Counted from the first letter of the stretch, positions 9,537 through 19,718 are shown. The stretch: 64,000 nt of DNA from Nocardioides islandensis (GCF_015352455.1 NZ_JADKPN010000014.1:1-64000); one strand, 5' to 3'. Numbers and translations are program-made. The notes: generated by a model from the sequence alone, not told the origin.

Positions 9537-9554
9537 ACGTCTGAAACTCACCCG

Positions 9555-9578
9555 CACGGCCGTACCCATCCGGCCGTG
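9555..9578. terminator. Possible hairpin between the two TSP3 genes
   Basis: An 8-bp perfect stem (CACGGCCG paired with CGGCCGTG) closes an 8-base loop just downstream of the first TSP3 gene. There is no T-run, so it may be a weak terminator or attenuator between the tandem paralogues. Confidence 0.4.
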
Positions 9579-9597
9579 AGGTACCTACGATGCGCCC

Positions 9598-11235
9598 ATG
9601 CGTCGCTACTACGGGGGGCTGGCGATGCTCCTGGCCCTGGTTCCTGCCATCACGATCGCCGGTCCGGCGACCTCAATTGCGTCCGATCCTGTCTCGGGAG
9701 ACTCCGTCCCACCGGCTGACAACGCGCTCTACGACACGTTCGACGCGGTCACCGTGAACCCCGTCGTCGGAGGCGTCGAGCAACAGGTGACCGGCTTCCT
9801 CGACGTCACCGCGACGATCGACACCTCCACCTTCTCCGTGCAGAGCCTCGAGTCGGACGAGCACGCGCCACCGGCGACGTTGAACCGCAACGGTTGTTCA
9901 CAGTCGCCACCGTCCTACGCCGGCCGCACGGCGTGGATCCGCTTCAACCCGGGAGGCAAGGGCGTGCTCAAGGTCCGCGCCGTCACGTCGTACGACGCGG
10001 TGCTGATGGTGCGTGAGGGGACGGACCGGCCGTTCGGGCAGACCTCCTTGACCAACCTGGACGGGCACAGCAGCGACTGCAGCAACCAGAACGCGAACCC
10101 GACGGGCGGCGCGGAGCAGGTGTCCACGGACCCGAGCACCTGCGTCACCGCGGGCTGCTTCGTGGTGTCGCCGGACTTCAACTACTTCATCCAGGTCGGT
10201 GGCCGGTGCCCCGAGGTCTCGCCGGGCGTGACCTCCCCGTCGACGTGCGACCCACCCACCGGGGTCCCGGGCGGCAGCACGCAGGTCCAGATCACGTTCG
10301 TCCCGGACGACTCCGACGGCGACGGCATCGGCGACTCGGTGGACGCCTGCCCGTCCGTGCCGGGGCCGGCGTCGGCGGCCGGCTGCCCCGACGCCGACGG
10401 CGACGGGATCAAGGACGCCGACGACAGCTGCCCGGCGCTGGCCGGAGTGCCGGCCGCCGCGCCGTACAACGGCTGCCCGGCGGGCCCCACGCCCCCGGAC
10501 CCGGGGAACCCGCCGTACGTCACGATCGTCGGCCCGGCCGGCAACCTGGACACCTCGAACACCACCTCGGTGGGACTCACGCTGAACTGGCCGCAGGGCG
10601 CGCAGACGATGCGGATCTCCAACGGGGACGGGGTCTTCACGGCGCCGATCCGGATCACCTCGGCGACCTACCCGTGGACCTTGCGACCCCTGACGTCCAG
10701 CCAGTCGAGTGCCTCGCGCGACGTGAAGGTCGTGTTCCAAGGACCCGGCATCCCCGACAACGCGCAGGACGACAGCATCACCCTCGACACCGTGCGGCCG
10801 GCCGGCGTCGGCGGCGAGTTCTCGGCCATGGCCAGGAAGGGCTGGCACTTCTTCGTGACGGGCAAGGACAGCGGCACCGGCGTGCGGAGGATCCAGATGC
10901 TCGACCGCAGCCGCCACGTCATCGACACCAAGACCTTCTGCACGACGCACTGCTCGAGCACCGAGCGGGTCGGCCTGTTCTCCAGGTCCAAGAAGCCCGT
11001 CTTCGCCCGCGTCGTCGACCTGGCCGGCAACCAGAAGGTCATCCGGCTGCAGCGCAGCCTGGCGTCGTGCGCGTTCCCGCCGTACAAGGTCTACCGCTAC
11101 AACAGCACCAAGAGCCGGTGCTTCGCGCTCGGCGACACGTGCAACCCGACGCCCGGGGTGTGGGACTGGAGGCACGCCGACATCGCGCTCGCCTGTCGCA
11201 AGGTCGGGGACGGCCACCAGGTCGAGCTCCGGTAG
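9598..11235 (+). CDS. Secreted protein with thrombospondin type-3-like calcium repeats, paralogue of the previous gene
   Basis: This 545-residue protein has the same plan as its neighbour: a signal peptide (MRRYYGGLAMLLALVPAITIAGPA), a 'YDTFDAVTVNPVVGGVEQ' block matching 'YDTFGLATVNAVAGGVEQ' upstream, two acidic calcium loops (DSDGDGIGDSVDACP and DADGDGIKDADDSCP) near residues 235-280, and a Cys-rich C-terminal tail. It has extra cysteines and an insertion of about 50 residues in the N-terminal domain. The two genes are a tandem duplication. Function is unknown. Confidence 0.75.
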   Translation: MRRYYGGLAMLLALVPAITIAGPATSIASDPVSGDSVPPADNALYDTFDAVTVNPVVGGVEQQVTGFLDVTATIDTSTFSVQSLESDEHAPPATLNRNGCSQSPPSYAGRTAWIRFNPGGKGVLKVRAVTSYDAVLMVREGTDRPFGQTSLTNLDGHSSDCSNQNANPTGGAEQVSTDPSTCVTAGCFVVSPDFNYFIQVGGRCPEVSPGVTSPSTCDPPTGVPGGSTQVQITFVPDDSDGDGIGDSVDACPSVPGPASAAGCPDADGDGIKDADDSCPALAGVPAAAPYNGCPAGPTPPDPGNPPYVTIVGPAGNLDTSNTTSVGLTLNWPQGAQTMRISNGDGVFTAPIRITSATYPWTLRPLTSSQSSASRDVKVVFQGPGIPDNAQDDSITLDTVRPAGVGGEFSAMARKGWHFFVTGKDSGTGVRRIQMLDRSRHVIDTKTFCTTHCSSTERVGLFSRSKKPVFARVVDLAGNQKVIRLQRSLASCAFPPYKVYRYNSTKSRCFALGDTCNPTPGVWDWRHADIALACRKVGDGHQVELR

Positions 11236-11241
11236 CGACGG

Positions 11242-12504
11242 GTGACCATCGACGCCGGAACCCTCCTCCCCTGGGCGGCGGTCGCCACCGCTGCCGCCTT
11301 CGCCGCACGCATCTGGGCGGGTCGGCGGCACCGCCCGTACGCCGCGCGCGCGGCGACGCTCGTGCTGGGCGCAGCCCTGATGTCACTGGCCCTGCTCGCG
11401 GGCGCGCTGCTCATCCGCACCGACGCCCCCAACCCCGAGGACCCTCGCGCGATCGGCGTGCTCGTGTGGCGACCGGGCCAGGAGCCGGGCCGCTCGAGCT
11501 CGGCCAACCTGGCGGTCAGCGCCGCGGTGGAGATGTCCAGCTGTGACGAGCGGCCCGAGATCCGGCTGACGATCACCCCGACCGTCGAGTTCTGGTCCGC
11601 ACGCGCCCGCGCACTCGCGGGCGGGGCTGTCGTGGGCATCGCCGTGCCCGACGCCACGATCTCGGACCTGAGCGCCAGCGTGACGACCGACCCGCTCGGC
11701 GGGCTCACCCGCCCCGGCGTCACGGTGACCGACTCCGTTCCCGTCCCCCTCACCTCGGTGGAGCATCGCAGTGCCGGCGACGTCACGGTCGCGACCGTCA
11801 CGCTCGACCGGTGGGGCGACACGAACTACCCGGTCAGCTTCCGGTTCCGTGCCGACTGGATCGTGGACACCACTCCGCTGGGTCGCTGCTACGTCGAGCT
11901 GCCGTCGCTCGTGGGCGTTCCCACCGTCCTGAGCGCGGCCGAGGTCGCGGGCCGCGCACGGGACGTCGGCGACGAGCTGCCCGGCCTCCAGAACGACGTG
12001 GACATCTCCTCGCACGGCCGGCACGCGGGCTACGAGCCCCGCTACCAGCTGACGCGCGGAGTGACGTCCGTCCAGCTGCACGGCATGTCCCTCGACGACG
12101 GGAGCTCGCTCCCCGGCCCGGACGCGAACCTGGAGGGCCGCCAGGCCTGGACCTGCACGTCCAAGGTCCTGGACTCGGTCGGCTTCATCGACGCCCTGCG
12201 ACCAGGCGACGCGCCTCCCGACCTGGCGATCGCGCGGGACGCCAACACGGGCGTCTACTCGCTCTCGACCGGACGCATCGGCGAGGTGCTGGGCGAGCCG
12301 TCGTGCAACACGCTCGCCGCCGTCGAGGAGTCGAGCCTGGGCACTCGTCGGGACTTCGCCTTGATCGGCATCGGCGCCCTGTTCTCGCTGGGCATCGAGC
12401 GCCTGGTCGCGGCGTTCCACAGCGTGCCGCACCCGCCCAAGCCGACCAACACCCTCACCAGCTCGCCGCACGTCCGGTTGCGCCGGCCGCGCCGGAGGCC
12501 CTGA
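11242..12504 (+). CDS. Hypothetical membrane protein with a large extracytoplasmic domain
   Basis: I do not recognise this 420-residue protein. It has two N-terminal hydrophobic segments (about residues 8-22 and 38-58), a long polar domain of about 300 residues, and a last hydrophobic stretch (RRDFALIGIGALFSLGIERLV) near the C terminus. The centre is therefore probably outside the cell. GTG at 11242 begins 6 bases after the preceding TSP3 gene, so co-transcription is likely. No clear ribosome-binding site is visible. Confidence 0.6.
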   Translation: MTIDAGTLLPWAAVATAAAFAARIWAGRRHRPYAARAATLVLGAALMSLALLAGALLIRTDAPNPEDPRAIGVLVWRPGQEPGRSSSANLAVSAAVEMSSCDERPEIRLTITPTVEFWSARARALAGGAVVGIAVPDATISDLSASVTTDPLGGLTRPGVTVTDSVPVPLTSVEHRSAGDVTVATVTLDRWGDTNYPVSFRFRADWIVDTTPLGRCYVELPSLVGVPTVLSAAEVAGRARDVGDELPGLQNDVDISSHGRHAGYEPRYQLTRGVTSVQLHGMSLDDGSSLPGPDANLEGRQAWTCTSKVLDSVGFIDALRPGDAPPDLAIARDANTGVYSLSTGRIGEVLGEPSCNTLAAVEESSLGTRRDFALIGIGALFSLGIERLVAAFHSVPHPPKPTNTLTSSPHVRLRRPRRRP

Positions 12505-12510
12505 GCGGCC

Positions 12511-12924
12511 TCAGGCCATCGCGACGATCGCGGTGACGCCGAGCGCGATGCCGGTCAGGTAGGTGCCCATCGCGCCGATGTCGCGGACCGGCCCGTGCGT
12601 GGCCATCGTCCTCGAGGTCAGCAGGCCGACGGCGTGCAGCGTCCGGGAGACGACGGCGGCGATCGCGAGCGCCTGGACCCACCAGCCGTCGCTGAGCATC
12701 GCGCACACCAGGATCAGCACGATCAGCGTCGGCACGTACTCGGCCGCGTTGCCGTGGGCGCGCTGCGCGATGAACATCCGGTCGGCGGGGTCGGTCGGCA
12801 TCTGGTTGCCGGTGTTGCCGCGGATCGTGCGGTGCCGCGTGACGTTGGCACCCAGCAGGAAGAGCAGGATGCCGAGCAGCGCGATGCACACGACGACGGT
12901 CAGGGTGATGCGATCAGTGCTCAT
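12511..12924 (-). CDS. MAPEG family membrane protein
   Basis: This 137-residue protein has four predicted transmembrane helices and the MAPEG pattern: RTIRGNTGNQMPTDPADRMFIAQRAHGNAAEYVP with its conserved R-A-H-x-N-x-x-E core, then SRTLHAVG. MAPEG proteins are membrane enzymes, often glutathione transferases or glutathione-linked. Its ATG overlaps the stop of the GshB-like gene (ATGA), making it the third gene of the operon. That neighbourhood supports a glutathione-dependent role, which is inference. Confidence 0.85.
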   Translation of the reverse strand: MSTDRITLTVVVCIALLGILLFLLGANVTRHRTIRGNTGNQMPTDPADRMFIAQRAHGNAAEYVPTLIVLILVCAMLSDGWWVQALAIAAVVSRTLHAVGLLTSRTMATHGPVRDIGAMGTYLTGIALGVTAIVAMA

Positions 12925-13904
12925 GCGGAGTGCCTTTCGGTGACGGGTGGGGCGAGGAGACGGCGTACGACCGCGTCGCTCAGGTCGGTGCCCAGCAGGG
13001 CGTCGGTCTTGTGCGTGCCGCCCGGACAGGTGACGTTGACCTCGATCAGCCGGCCGGCGATCACGTCGAGGCCGGCGAGCGCGATGCCGTGCTCGACCAG
13101 CAGCGGGCCGACCGCGGCCACGATCCGGCGGTCGTGGGCGTCCAGGTTCGCGGCGGCGACCGGCGCGCCGATCCGGAAGTCGTCCGCCGACGGCCGACGC
13201 AGCACGGCTCCCGCGACCTCGCCGTCGAGCAGGAAGAGCCGCTTGTTGCCGTCCCGGACGTCGGCGAGGTAGGCCTGCGCGACCACGTGCCGCGTGCCGG
13301 CGTGCGTGGCCGACTCGGCCAGCGACAGCGCGGCGTCGTCGTCGCGCAGCAGCCACACGTCCCGGCCGGCGAACCCGTCGACCGGCTTGACCACGGCCGC
13401 GCCCGTGCGGGCCACCAGGTCGCGGACGGCCGCCGGGTCGGTGGTGACCACGGTCTCCGGACACAGCTCCGGGAACATCAGCGCCACGAGCTTCTCGTGC
13501 AGGGCGCGGATCCCGGACGGCCGGTTGGCGACCCGCCCGCCGAGCGTCTCGACGAGGTCGAGCAGGTACGTCGTGTGCAGGTAGCGCGCGTCGACCGGCG
13601 GGTCGATGCGGAGCAAGGTGAGCTCGGTCTCGCCGGCCACGTCGAGGGTGCGCCGCGCGTCGACGCGGTACCAAGGGTCTGCGACGACCCAGCGGTGGTC
13701 CCCGCCCCGGCGGCGAGGCGCCAGCCGCAGGCGTTGCGCGCGCGCCGTCACCCGGCCCTCGGCGACGGCGAGGTCCTCGGGCCCGCAGGCCCACACCTCG
13801 GCACCGCTCGCCTGCACCTGCACCGAGGCCATCAGCCCGACGCTGGCGTCGATGTCCGCCTGCAGACCCTCCAGCGGGTCCACGACGAACAGCACGGCGC
13901 TCAC
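12921..13904 (-). CDS. gshB: GshB-type ATP-grasp glutathione synthetase
   Basis: Glutathione synthetase joins gamma-glutamylcysteine and glycine using ATP. The 327-residue protein is close to bacterial GshB (about 315). It has IDPPVDARYLHTTYLLDL near residue 95, NRPSGIRALHEKL, the ATP-grasp VVKPVDGFAGRDVW, then DGNKRLFLLDGEV and GLDVIAGRLIEVNVTCPGGTHK, matching the metal-binding LDIIG...TEINVTSP block of E. coli GshB. The GTG start at 13904 overlaps the ligase stop (GTGA). Another ATP-grasp peptide ligase specificity is possible, but the GshB-specific motifs make glutathione synthesis the best call. Confidence 0.82.
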   Translation of the reverse strand: MSAVLFVVDPLEGLQADIDASVGLMASVQVQASGAEVWACGPEDLAVAEGRVTARAQRLRLAPRRRGGDHRWVVADPWYRVDARRTLDVAGETELTLLRIDPPVDARYLHTTYLLDLVETLGGRVANRPSGIRALHEKLVALMFPELCPETVVTTDPAAVRDLVARTGAAVVKPVDGFAGRDVWLLRDDDAALSLAESATHAGTRHVVAQAYLADVRDGNKRLFLLDGEVAGAVLRRPSADDFRIGAPVAAANLDAHDRRIVAAVGPLLVEHGIALAGLDVIAGRLIEVNVTCPGGTHKTDALLGTDLSDAVVRRLLAPPVTERHSA

Positions 13905-14875
13905 GCCGCACTCCTCGCCGGGGCCCGGCCGGTCAGCGCCACCAGCTCGTGGCCACGGTCCGCGACGTCGCCGGTGCCGTGCGCCGCGTCGTACCAGTGC
14001 CGCTCGAGGTGCCGTTCCTCGCCGGCCAGCCGGTGCAGGGCCTCGGCGCGCAGCTCGTCGTCGTGGGTCAGCGCGGCGAGGACCGAGACGAGGGCGCCGA
14101 TCCGGTCGTCCTGCTGGACGTCGGGGAAGCGGACCTCGAGGTAGCGGCGGCGCGGGCGCACCGGCGGGAACAGCGTGGTCAGGTGCTCGGCCGGCGTCGA
14201 GACGATGGGCACCGCACCCGTCGCGAAGGACGCGTACGTCGTCACCGGGTGGTCGCCGCGCAGCAGCCGGCCGTCGAACGCCGTGCGGGTCGGGTCGACC
14301 GTGAGCCAGGTCGCCAGCCGCGACCTCGGGCCGGTGGCGCGGGCGAAGGCCGCCGCGAGGAAGGGGGCCGCGAGGTTCAGCAGCCGCCACTGGTCGAGGC
14401 CGGCCCGGCCGGGCCACCAGTCCAGGCAGACCTGCGTGGACGCGGTACGTCGCATCATCACCCTCCCCGCCGGGCCGACCTCGTCGAAGCGACGCTGCAT
14501 CGCGACGTACCGCGGCGACGTGAGCCGCAACGGGACCGCCGGCCGCGGGTCGACCGGGGACGCGGTCAGGTCGATGCCGGCCGCCCCGCACGCCGCACGG
14601 ACCGCGGCGAGGTCCCGGGCGACCGACCGCGCGAGACTCGCGGGGCTCGTCGCGCTGGGCAGGCTGAGCTCGAGCTGGCCGCCGGGCTCGAAGCCGACGT
14701 ACGGCGCGCAGGCCAGACCCTCGACCGCCGCACGAACCCGCTCGGGCTCCACCGGATCGCCCGTGACAGCGTCGGCGACCAGGAGCTCGTGCTCCACGGC
14801 CACACGCGTCGACCGCGGACCGCGCGCCGCGGGGAACAACCCGGCCACCAGGTGGCGGCAGTCGTTCGCGTCCAT
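13901..14875 (-). CDS. Glutamate-cysteine ligase (GCS2/EgtA-like family)
   Basis: This enzyme would make gamma-glutamylcysteine from Glu, Cys and ATP. The 324 residues show the GCS2 signatures: VAVEHELLV near residue 27, GFEPGGQLELSLP, RYVAMQRRF..GPAGRVMMRRTASTQVCLDW, and the C-terminal YLEVRFPDVQ. ATG 14875 is preceded by AGGAG at 9-10 bases; an upstream in-frame ATG at 14938 lies inside the divergent marR gene and is rejected. EgtA of ergothioneine synthesis is a close relative, but the egtB-egtD genes are absent here and the next gene is gshB-like. That points to glutathione. Confidence 0.8.
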   Translation of the reverse strand: MDANDCRHLVAGLFPAARGPRSTRVAVEHELLVADAVTGDPVEPERVRAAVEGLACAPYVGFEPGGQLELSLPSATSPASLARSVARDLAAVRAACGAAGIDLTASPVDPRPAVPLRLTSPRYVAMQRRFDEVGPAGRVMMRRTASTQVCLDWWPGRAGLDQWRLLNLAAPFLAAAFARATGPRSRLATWLTVDPTRTAFDGRLLRGDHPVTTYASFATGAVPIVSTPAEHLTTLFPPVRPRRRYLEVRFPDVQQDDRIGALVSVLAALTHDDELRAEALHRLAGEERHLERHWYDAAHGTGDVADRGHELVALTGRAPARSAA

Positions 14876-14890
14876 GTCGGCTCCTGATAC

Positions 14891-14930
14891 TGTAAGGACT
14901 CCTGTCAATATATTGGAAGGCTTCCTTACA
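14891..14930. promoter_or_regulatory. Inverted repeat, likely MarR operator over the divergent promoter
   Basis: TGTAAGGA at 14891-14898 is repeated inverted as TCCTTACA at 14923-14930. An AT-rich core (AATATATT, 14907-14914) that could serve as a -10 region lies between them. On the minus strand a perfect TTGACA lies at 14938-14933, just outside the repeat. The arms flank the core, so a bound MarR dimer would block the operon promoter and its own gene. Confidence 0.65.
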
Positions 14931-14931
14931 G

Positions 14932-15399
14932 ATGTCAAGCCCCGGACCCGGCGACCTGAGCCGCACGCCGCTGATCGCCCTCGTGCACTGGGCCAACAAG
15001 GCGCTGCAGACGGACATGGTGCTGTTCGCGCACCGGGCGGGGCACCAGGGCGTCAAGCAGGCCCACAACGCGGTGTTCGCGACCCTGCACTCCACTCCCC
15101 AACGGACCACGGACATGGCGGCCGCGATGGGCATCACCCGGCAGTCGATGGGTGAGATCGTCCGCGACATGGTCGCCCTCGGGATCTTGGACATGGTCCC
15201 CGACCCTCACGACGGGCGGGCCAAGCTGGTGGGCTACTCCGAGGAGGGACTGCGTGTCGCGGGTGACGGGTTCGCCCACATCCGCGACCTCGAGCAGAGG
15301 TTCGTCGAGGAGCTCGGCGCCGAGGACTACGAGACCGCACGACGGGTGCTCCAGCGGGTCACGGAGATGCTCGACGCGGACGCCGCCGCCGACGTCTGA
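14932..15399 (+). CDS. MarR family transcriptional regulator
   Basis: This 155-residue winged-helix protein has the recognition region TTDMAAAMGITRQSMGEIVRDM near residue 58 and the wing DPHDGRAKLVGYSEEG, both typical of MarR proteins, which sense small phenolic, electrophilic or oxidising compounds. The start ATG follows the operator arm by one base. It is divergent from the ligase-gshB-MAPEG operon and is the obvious candidate to control it. No conserved Cys sensor is visible, so the inducer is unknown. Confidence 0.88.
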   Translation: MSSPGPGDLSRTPLIALVHWANKALQTDMVLFAHRAGHQGVKQAHNAVFATLHSTPQRTTDMAAAMGITRQSMGEIVRDMVALGILDMVPDPHDGRAKLVGYSEEGLRVAGDGFAHIRDLEQRFVEELGAEDYETARRVLQRVTEMLDADAAADV

Positions 15400-15439
15400 A
15401 CGCGAGTAGCCTCACCTCAGGCCTGCCGCAGGAGGGGCG

Positions 15440-15922
15440 ATGAGGCGTGCCGAGGGGGACTACGACGGCGTGTTCGCCGCCGAGTACGCGCCTGTGCTCC
15501 GCACGGTCTACCTCGTCTGCCACGACCTCCCGCTGGCCCAGGACGTCACCCAGGACGCCTTCGTCGAGCTGCTGCGCCACTGGGGCAAGGTCAGCCGTTA
15601 CGACCGCCCCGGCGCCTGGGTCCGCCGGGTGGCGATCCGCCGGCTGCTCAAGGTACGGCGGCGCGACGCCCGGCGTCGCCAGGCCGAGCTCTCCTTCGAG
15701 CCCGGGTCGGCCGGTGGGTCGAGCGACCTCGACGTGCTCCGCGCGGGGGCCGGACTGCCCCTGCGACAGCGCACCGCGGTGGTCCTCTACTACTACGAGG
15801 ACCGGCCGCTCCACGAGGTCGCCGAAATCCTCGACTGCTCGCCCTCGACGGCCGCCGCGCACGTGCACCGGGCCCGCGCCAAGCTCGGCAACCTCCTCAA
15901 GGAGGTGAGCCACGATGGCTGA
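15440..15922 (+). CDS. RNA polymerase sigma factor, SigE-like ECF (sigma-70 family)
   Basis: The 160 residues hold sigma region 2 (TVYLVCHDLPLAQDVTQDAFVELL near residue 22-45) and region 4 (LPLRQRTAVVLYYYEDRPLHEVAEILDCSPSTAAAHVHRAR). That is the two-domain ECF layout. It overlaps the following NHL membrane protein by 8 bases, so they are translated together. AGGAGGGG precedes ATG 15440. The target promoters are unknown, and the GCAACC-N17-GTC element found before two other sigma genes in this window is not seen here. Confidence 0.9.
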   Translation: MRRAEGDYDGVFAAEYAPVLRTVYLVCHDLPLAQDVTQDAFVELLRHWGKVSRYDRPGAWVRRVAIRRLLKVRRRDARRRQAELSFEPGSAGGSSDLDVLRAGAGLPLRQRTAVVLYYYEDRPLHEVAEILDCSPSTAAAHVHRARAKLGNLLKEVSHDG

Positions 15923-16979
15923 GCGGCGCCTCGGCGAGGTCTTCGAACGTCGTGCCGGCACCGTGGATCCCGACGTCCCGGCCGCCCTGCGGGAGGTGCA
16001 CAGCCGGGCCCGGCGACGTACGACGCGGCGCCGGACGGTTGCTGCGCTCGCCTGCGTGGGCGTGGTCCTGGTCGCGGGCGTCACGGCCACGCTGATGGCA
16101 CCCGGCTCCCTGCGCGGCGCCGACCCGGTGGTCCCGCCGCCGCCCCACGAGGACTCGGCGCCGGTCACCGTCGTCCGCCGGGTCAGCGCCGCCGACCTCG
16201 GCCTGCGCAAGCTGCTGAGCGCCGCGGTCGGCGCCGACGGCCGCGTGTACGTCACCGACTCCAGCCAACAGGTCGCCGAGCTGACGCCGGACCTCGAGGT
16301 GGTGCGCACGTGGGGATCGAGCGGGGCTGGTGACGGGCAGTTCCGGTTGGTCCAGGGCGCCATCGCGGTGGGGCCTGACGGCAAGGTGTACGTCTCGGAC
16401 ACCGGCAACTTCCGCGTCCAGGTGTTCACCGCCGACGGCAGGTACGTGCGGTCGCTCGGGGAGTTCGGCAACGGCCCCGGCCAGCTCACCTGGCCCTTCG
16501 ACCTGGCGGTGGACGCCGACGGGTTCGTGTACGTGGCCGACGACAAGGAGGAGACCCTCGCCAAGCTCACCCCGTCCGGCAAGCAGGTGTGGCGCATCGG
16601 CGGGATCGGCGAGACCGACCCGCGCCTGCAGGGCCACCAGCACCTCGCGATGATCGACGCCGTGGGCCGCGCCGTCGTCACCAACGACGACGCGGGTGTG
16701 GTGGTGCTGATCGCCCCGGACGGGTCCGTGGCCGAGGCGCCCTTCGGCGAGTCCTTCTCCTCCGGTGACCTCTGCGACACCACCGAGCACGCCGGGCTCT
16801 TCTACCTGACCACGTGCACCACCTCGTCGCCGCTCGACGTGTACGACGCCGACGGCGCCCTGGTCGGCACGGTGGCCGACGCCGGGCTCGCCCAGTCCCC
16901 GCGCTGGGGCCGCGACGGCACCGGCTACGCCGTGACCGCCGACGGCGGCCTCGTCGAGCTGGAGGCCAGGACCGACTGA
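15915..16979 (+). CDS. Membrane-anchored NHL beta-propeller protein, sigma-factor partner
   Basis: This 354-residue protein has a short basic cytoplasmic tail (1-40), one transmembrane helix (about 41-61) and an extracytoplasmic NHL propeller with repeats such as GAIAVGPDGKVYVSDTGNFRVQVF and DLAVDADGFVYVADDKEETLAKL. It lacks the HxxxCxxC zinc anti-sigma motif. Its 8-base overlap with the sigma gene and the tail-TM-sensor layout suggest it holds or releases the sigma factor in response to an external cue, which is inference. Two other partners in this window share the layout with different outer domains. Confidence 0.75.
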   Translation: MAERRLGEVFERRAGTVDPDVPAALREVHSRARRRTTRRRTVAALACVGVVLVAGVTATLMAPGSLRGADPVVPPPPHEDSAPVTVVRRVSAADLGLRKLLSAAVGADGRVYVTDSSQQVAELTPDLEVVRTWGSSGAGDGQFRLVQGAIAVGPDGKVYVSDTGNFRVQVFTADGRYVRSLGEFGNGPGQLTWPFDLAVDADGFVYVADDKEETLAKLTPSGKQVWRIGGIGETDPRLQGHQHLAMIDAVGRAVVTNDDAGVVVLIAPDGSVAEAPFGESFSSGDLCDTTEHAGLFYLTTCTTSSPLDVYDADGALVGTVADAGLAQSPRWGRDGTGYAVTADGGLVELEARTD

Positions 16980-17057
16980 GAAAAGTTCCGGCGCCGTGTC
17001 AACGACGGCGGCACCCCAGGGCTGTGTCTGTCACGAGGGACCCTCCAGGAGGCTGAC

Positions 17058-18029
17058 ATGAAGACCACCACCACCTGCGCCGTTGTCGCGGCGCTCGGCC
17101 TGGCCGCGGTGCTCACGGCACCGACCGTGCAGGCAGCGGACCCGGTGAGCCACGAGCGCATCCTCACCAGCGGCCTGCTGGTCGCGCACGGCGGCGCGAA
17201 GGTGACCACGCTGGACCCGGACGGCACGGGGCGAGCACCCGTGAAGCTGCCCGACGACCTGGAGGACTTCAACAAGAGCACCTGGTCCCACGACGGCACC
17301 CGGGTGCTGCACAGCAACGTCCTGGTGTTCGACGACTCCGGCGAGCTGGTCGCCTTCCGACCGGCCATCACGACTCCGGACGGCAGCGGGTACCGGCTGC
17401 TGCGGATGCGCACCCAGCCCATGGACCTGTACTGCAGCGCCTGGTCCCTCGACGACACCCGCATCCTGTGCGGCACCCGGCGCGGCGTCTTCAGCTTCCG
17501 GGTCAGGGACGGCCGCGGCGGCCGTCGCGTCACGACCAACCCGTACGGCGGCCAGGACCTCGCCGTCGGCTACTCACCGGACGGCACCACGCTGGCGTGG
17601 CTGCGCGAGCGTCCCGACCCCACGCCTGACGAGGGCACCGATCTGGAACGGGAGGCCCTCTACATCGCCGACGCCGACGGCGCCCACGCTCGCCGGGTGA
17701 CCGCGTGGGGGCTGCTCCAGGCGCACGAGGTCGCCGGGGCGACCTGGTCCCCCGACGGGACGACGGTCATCTCCGCGAACCGTCACGGCCGGCTGGTCGA
17801 GATCGAGGTGGCCACAGGGACCGTCACACCGGTTCCCCTGGACCTCCGCCGGAGCGACTACGCGGTGATGCCGGACTACTCACCCGACGGTCAGCAGGTC
17901 GTGTTCTCGATGTTCCGCAAGGCACCCGCGGACCTGTTCGTCGCGAACCTCGACGGGTCCGGCCTGCAGCAGATCACGCACACCGACGACCGCTCGGAGC
18001 TGTCGCCGGACTGGGCCACGATCCCCTGA
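17058..18029 (+). CDS. Secreted TolB-like (PD40) beta-propeller protein
   Basis: The 323-residue protein has a Sec signal (MKTTTTCAVVAALGLAAVLTAPTVQA) and PD40/TolB-type blades, e.g. WSHDGTRVLHSN, YSPDGTTLAWLRE, WSPDGTTVISANRHG, YSPDGQQVVFSMF, LDGSGLQQITHTDDRSELSPDW. A strong AGGAGG sits 5-6 bases before ATG 17058. Role unknown; soluble TolB-like propellers bind proteins or cell-wall components. Its position after the sigma/NHL pair may mean that it belongs to the same response, though its own ribosome site and 78-base gap allow independent expression. Confidence 0.75.
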   Translation: MKTTTTCAVVAALGLAAVLTAPTVQAADPVSHERILTSGLLVAHGGAKVTTLDPDGTGRAPVKLPDDLEDFNKSTWSHDGTRVLHSNVLVFDDSGELVAFRPAITTPDGSGYRLLRMRTQPMDLYCSAWSLDDTRILCGTRRGVFSFRVRDGRGGRRVTTNPYGGQDLAVGYSPDGTTLAWLRERPDPTPDEGTDLEREALYIADADGAHARRVTAWGLLQAHEVAGATWSPDGTTVISANRHGRLVEIEVATGTVTPVPLDLRRSDYAVMPDYSPDGQQVVFSMFRKAPADLFVANLDGSGLQQITHTDDRSELSPDWATIP

Positions 18030-18045
18030 GCAGCGTCCAGGACGA

Positions 18046-18081
18046 CACCGGCCCGCCCGAGGAACCTCGGGCGGGCCGGTG
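18046..18081. terminator. Bidirectional hairpin between the TolB-like gene and groEL
   Basis: A perfect 17-bp, almost all-GC stem (18046-18062 with 18065-18081) closes a 2-base centre, lying between two convergent genes. It can terminate transcription from both sides. Confidence 0.75.
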
Positions 18082-18098
18082 CGTGGATCAGGGGCGGG

Positions 18099-19718
<1,620 letters not shown>

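Noticed and set aside
13901..14875. Assigning the ligase as EgtA of ergothioneine synthesis
   Set aside because: The family fits, but egtB, egtC and egtD are not adjacent, while gshB-like and MAPEG genes are. It is kept as an alternative only.
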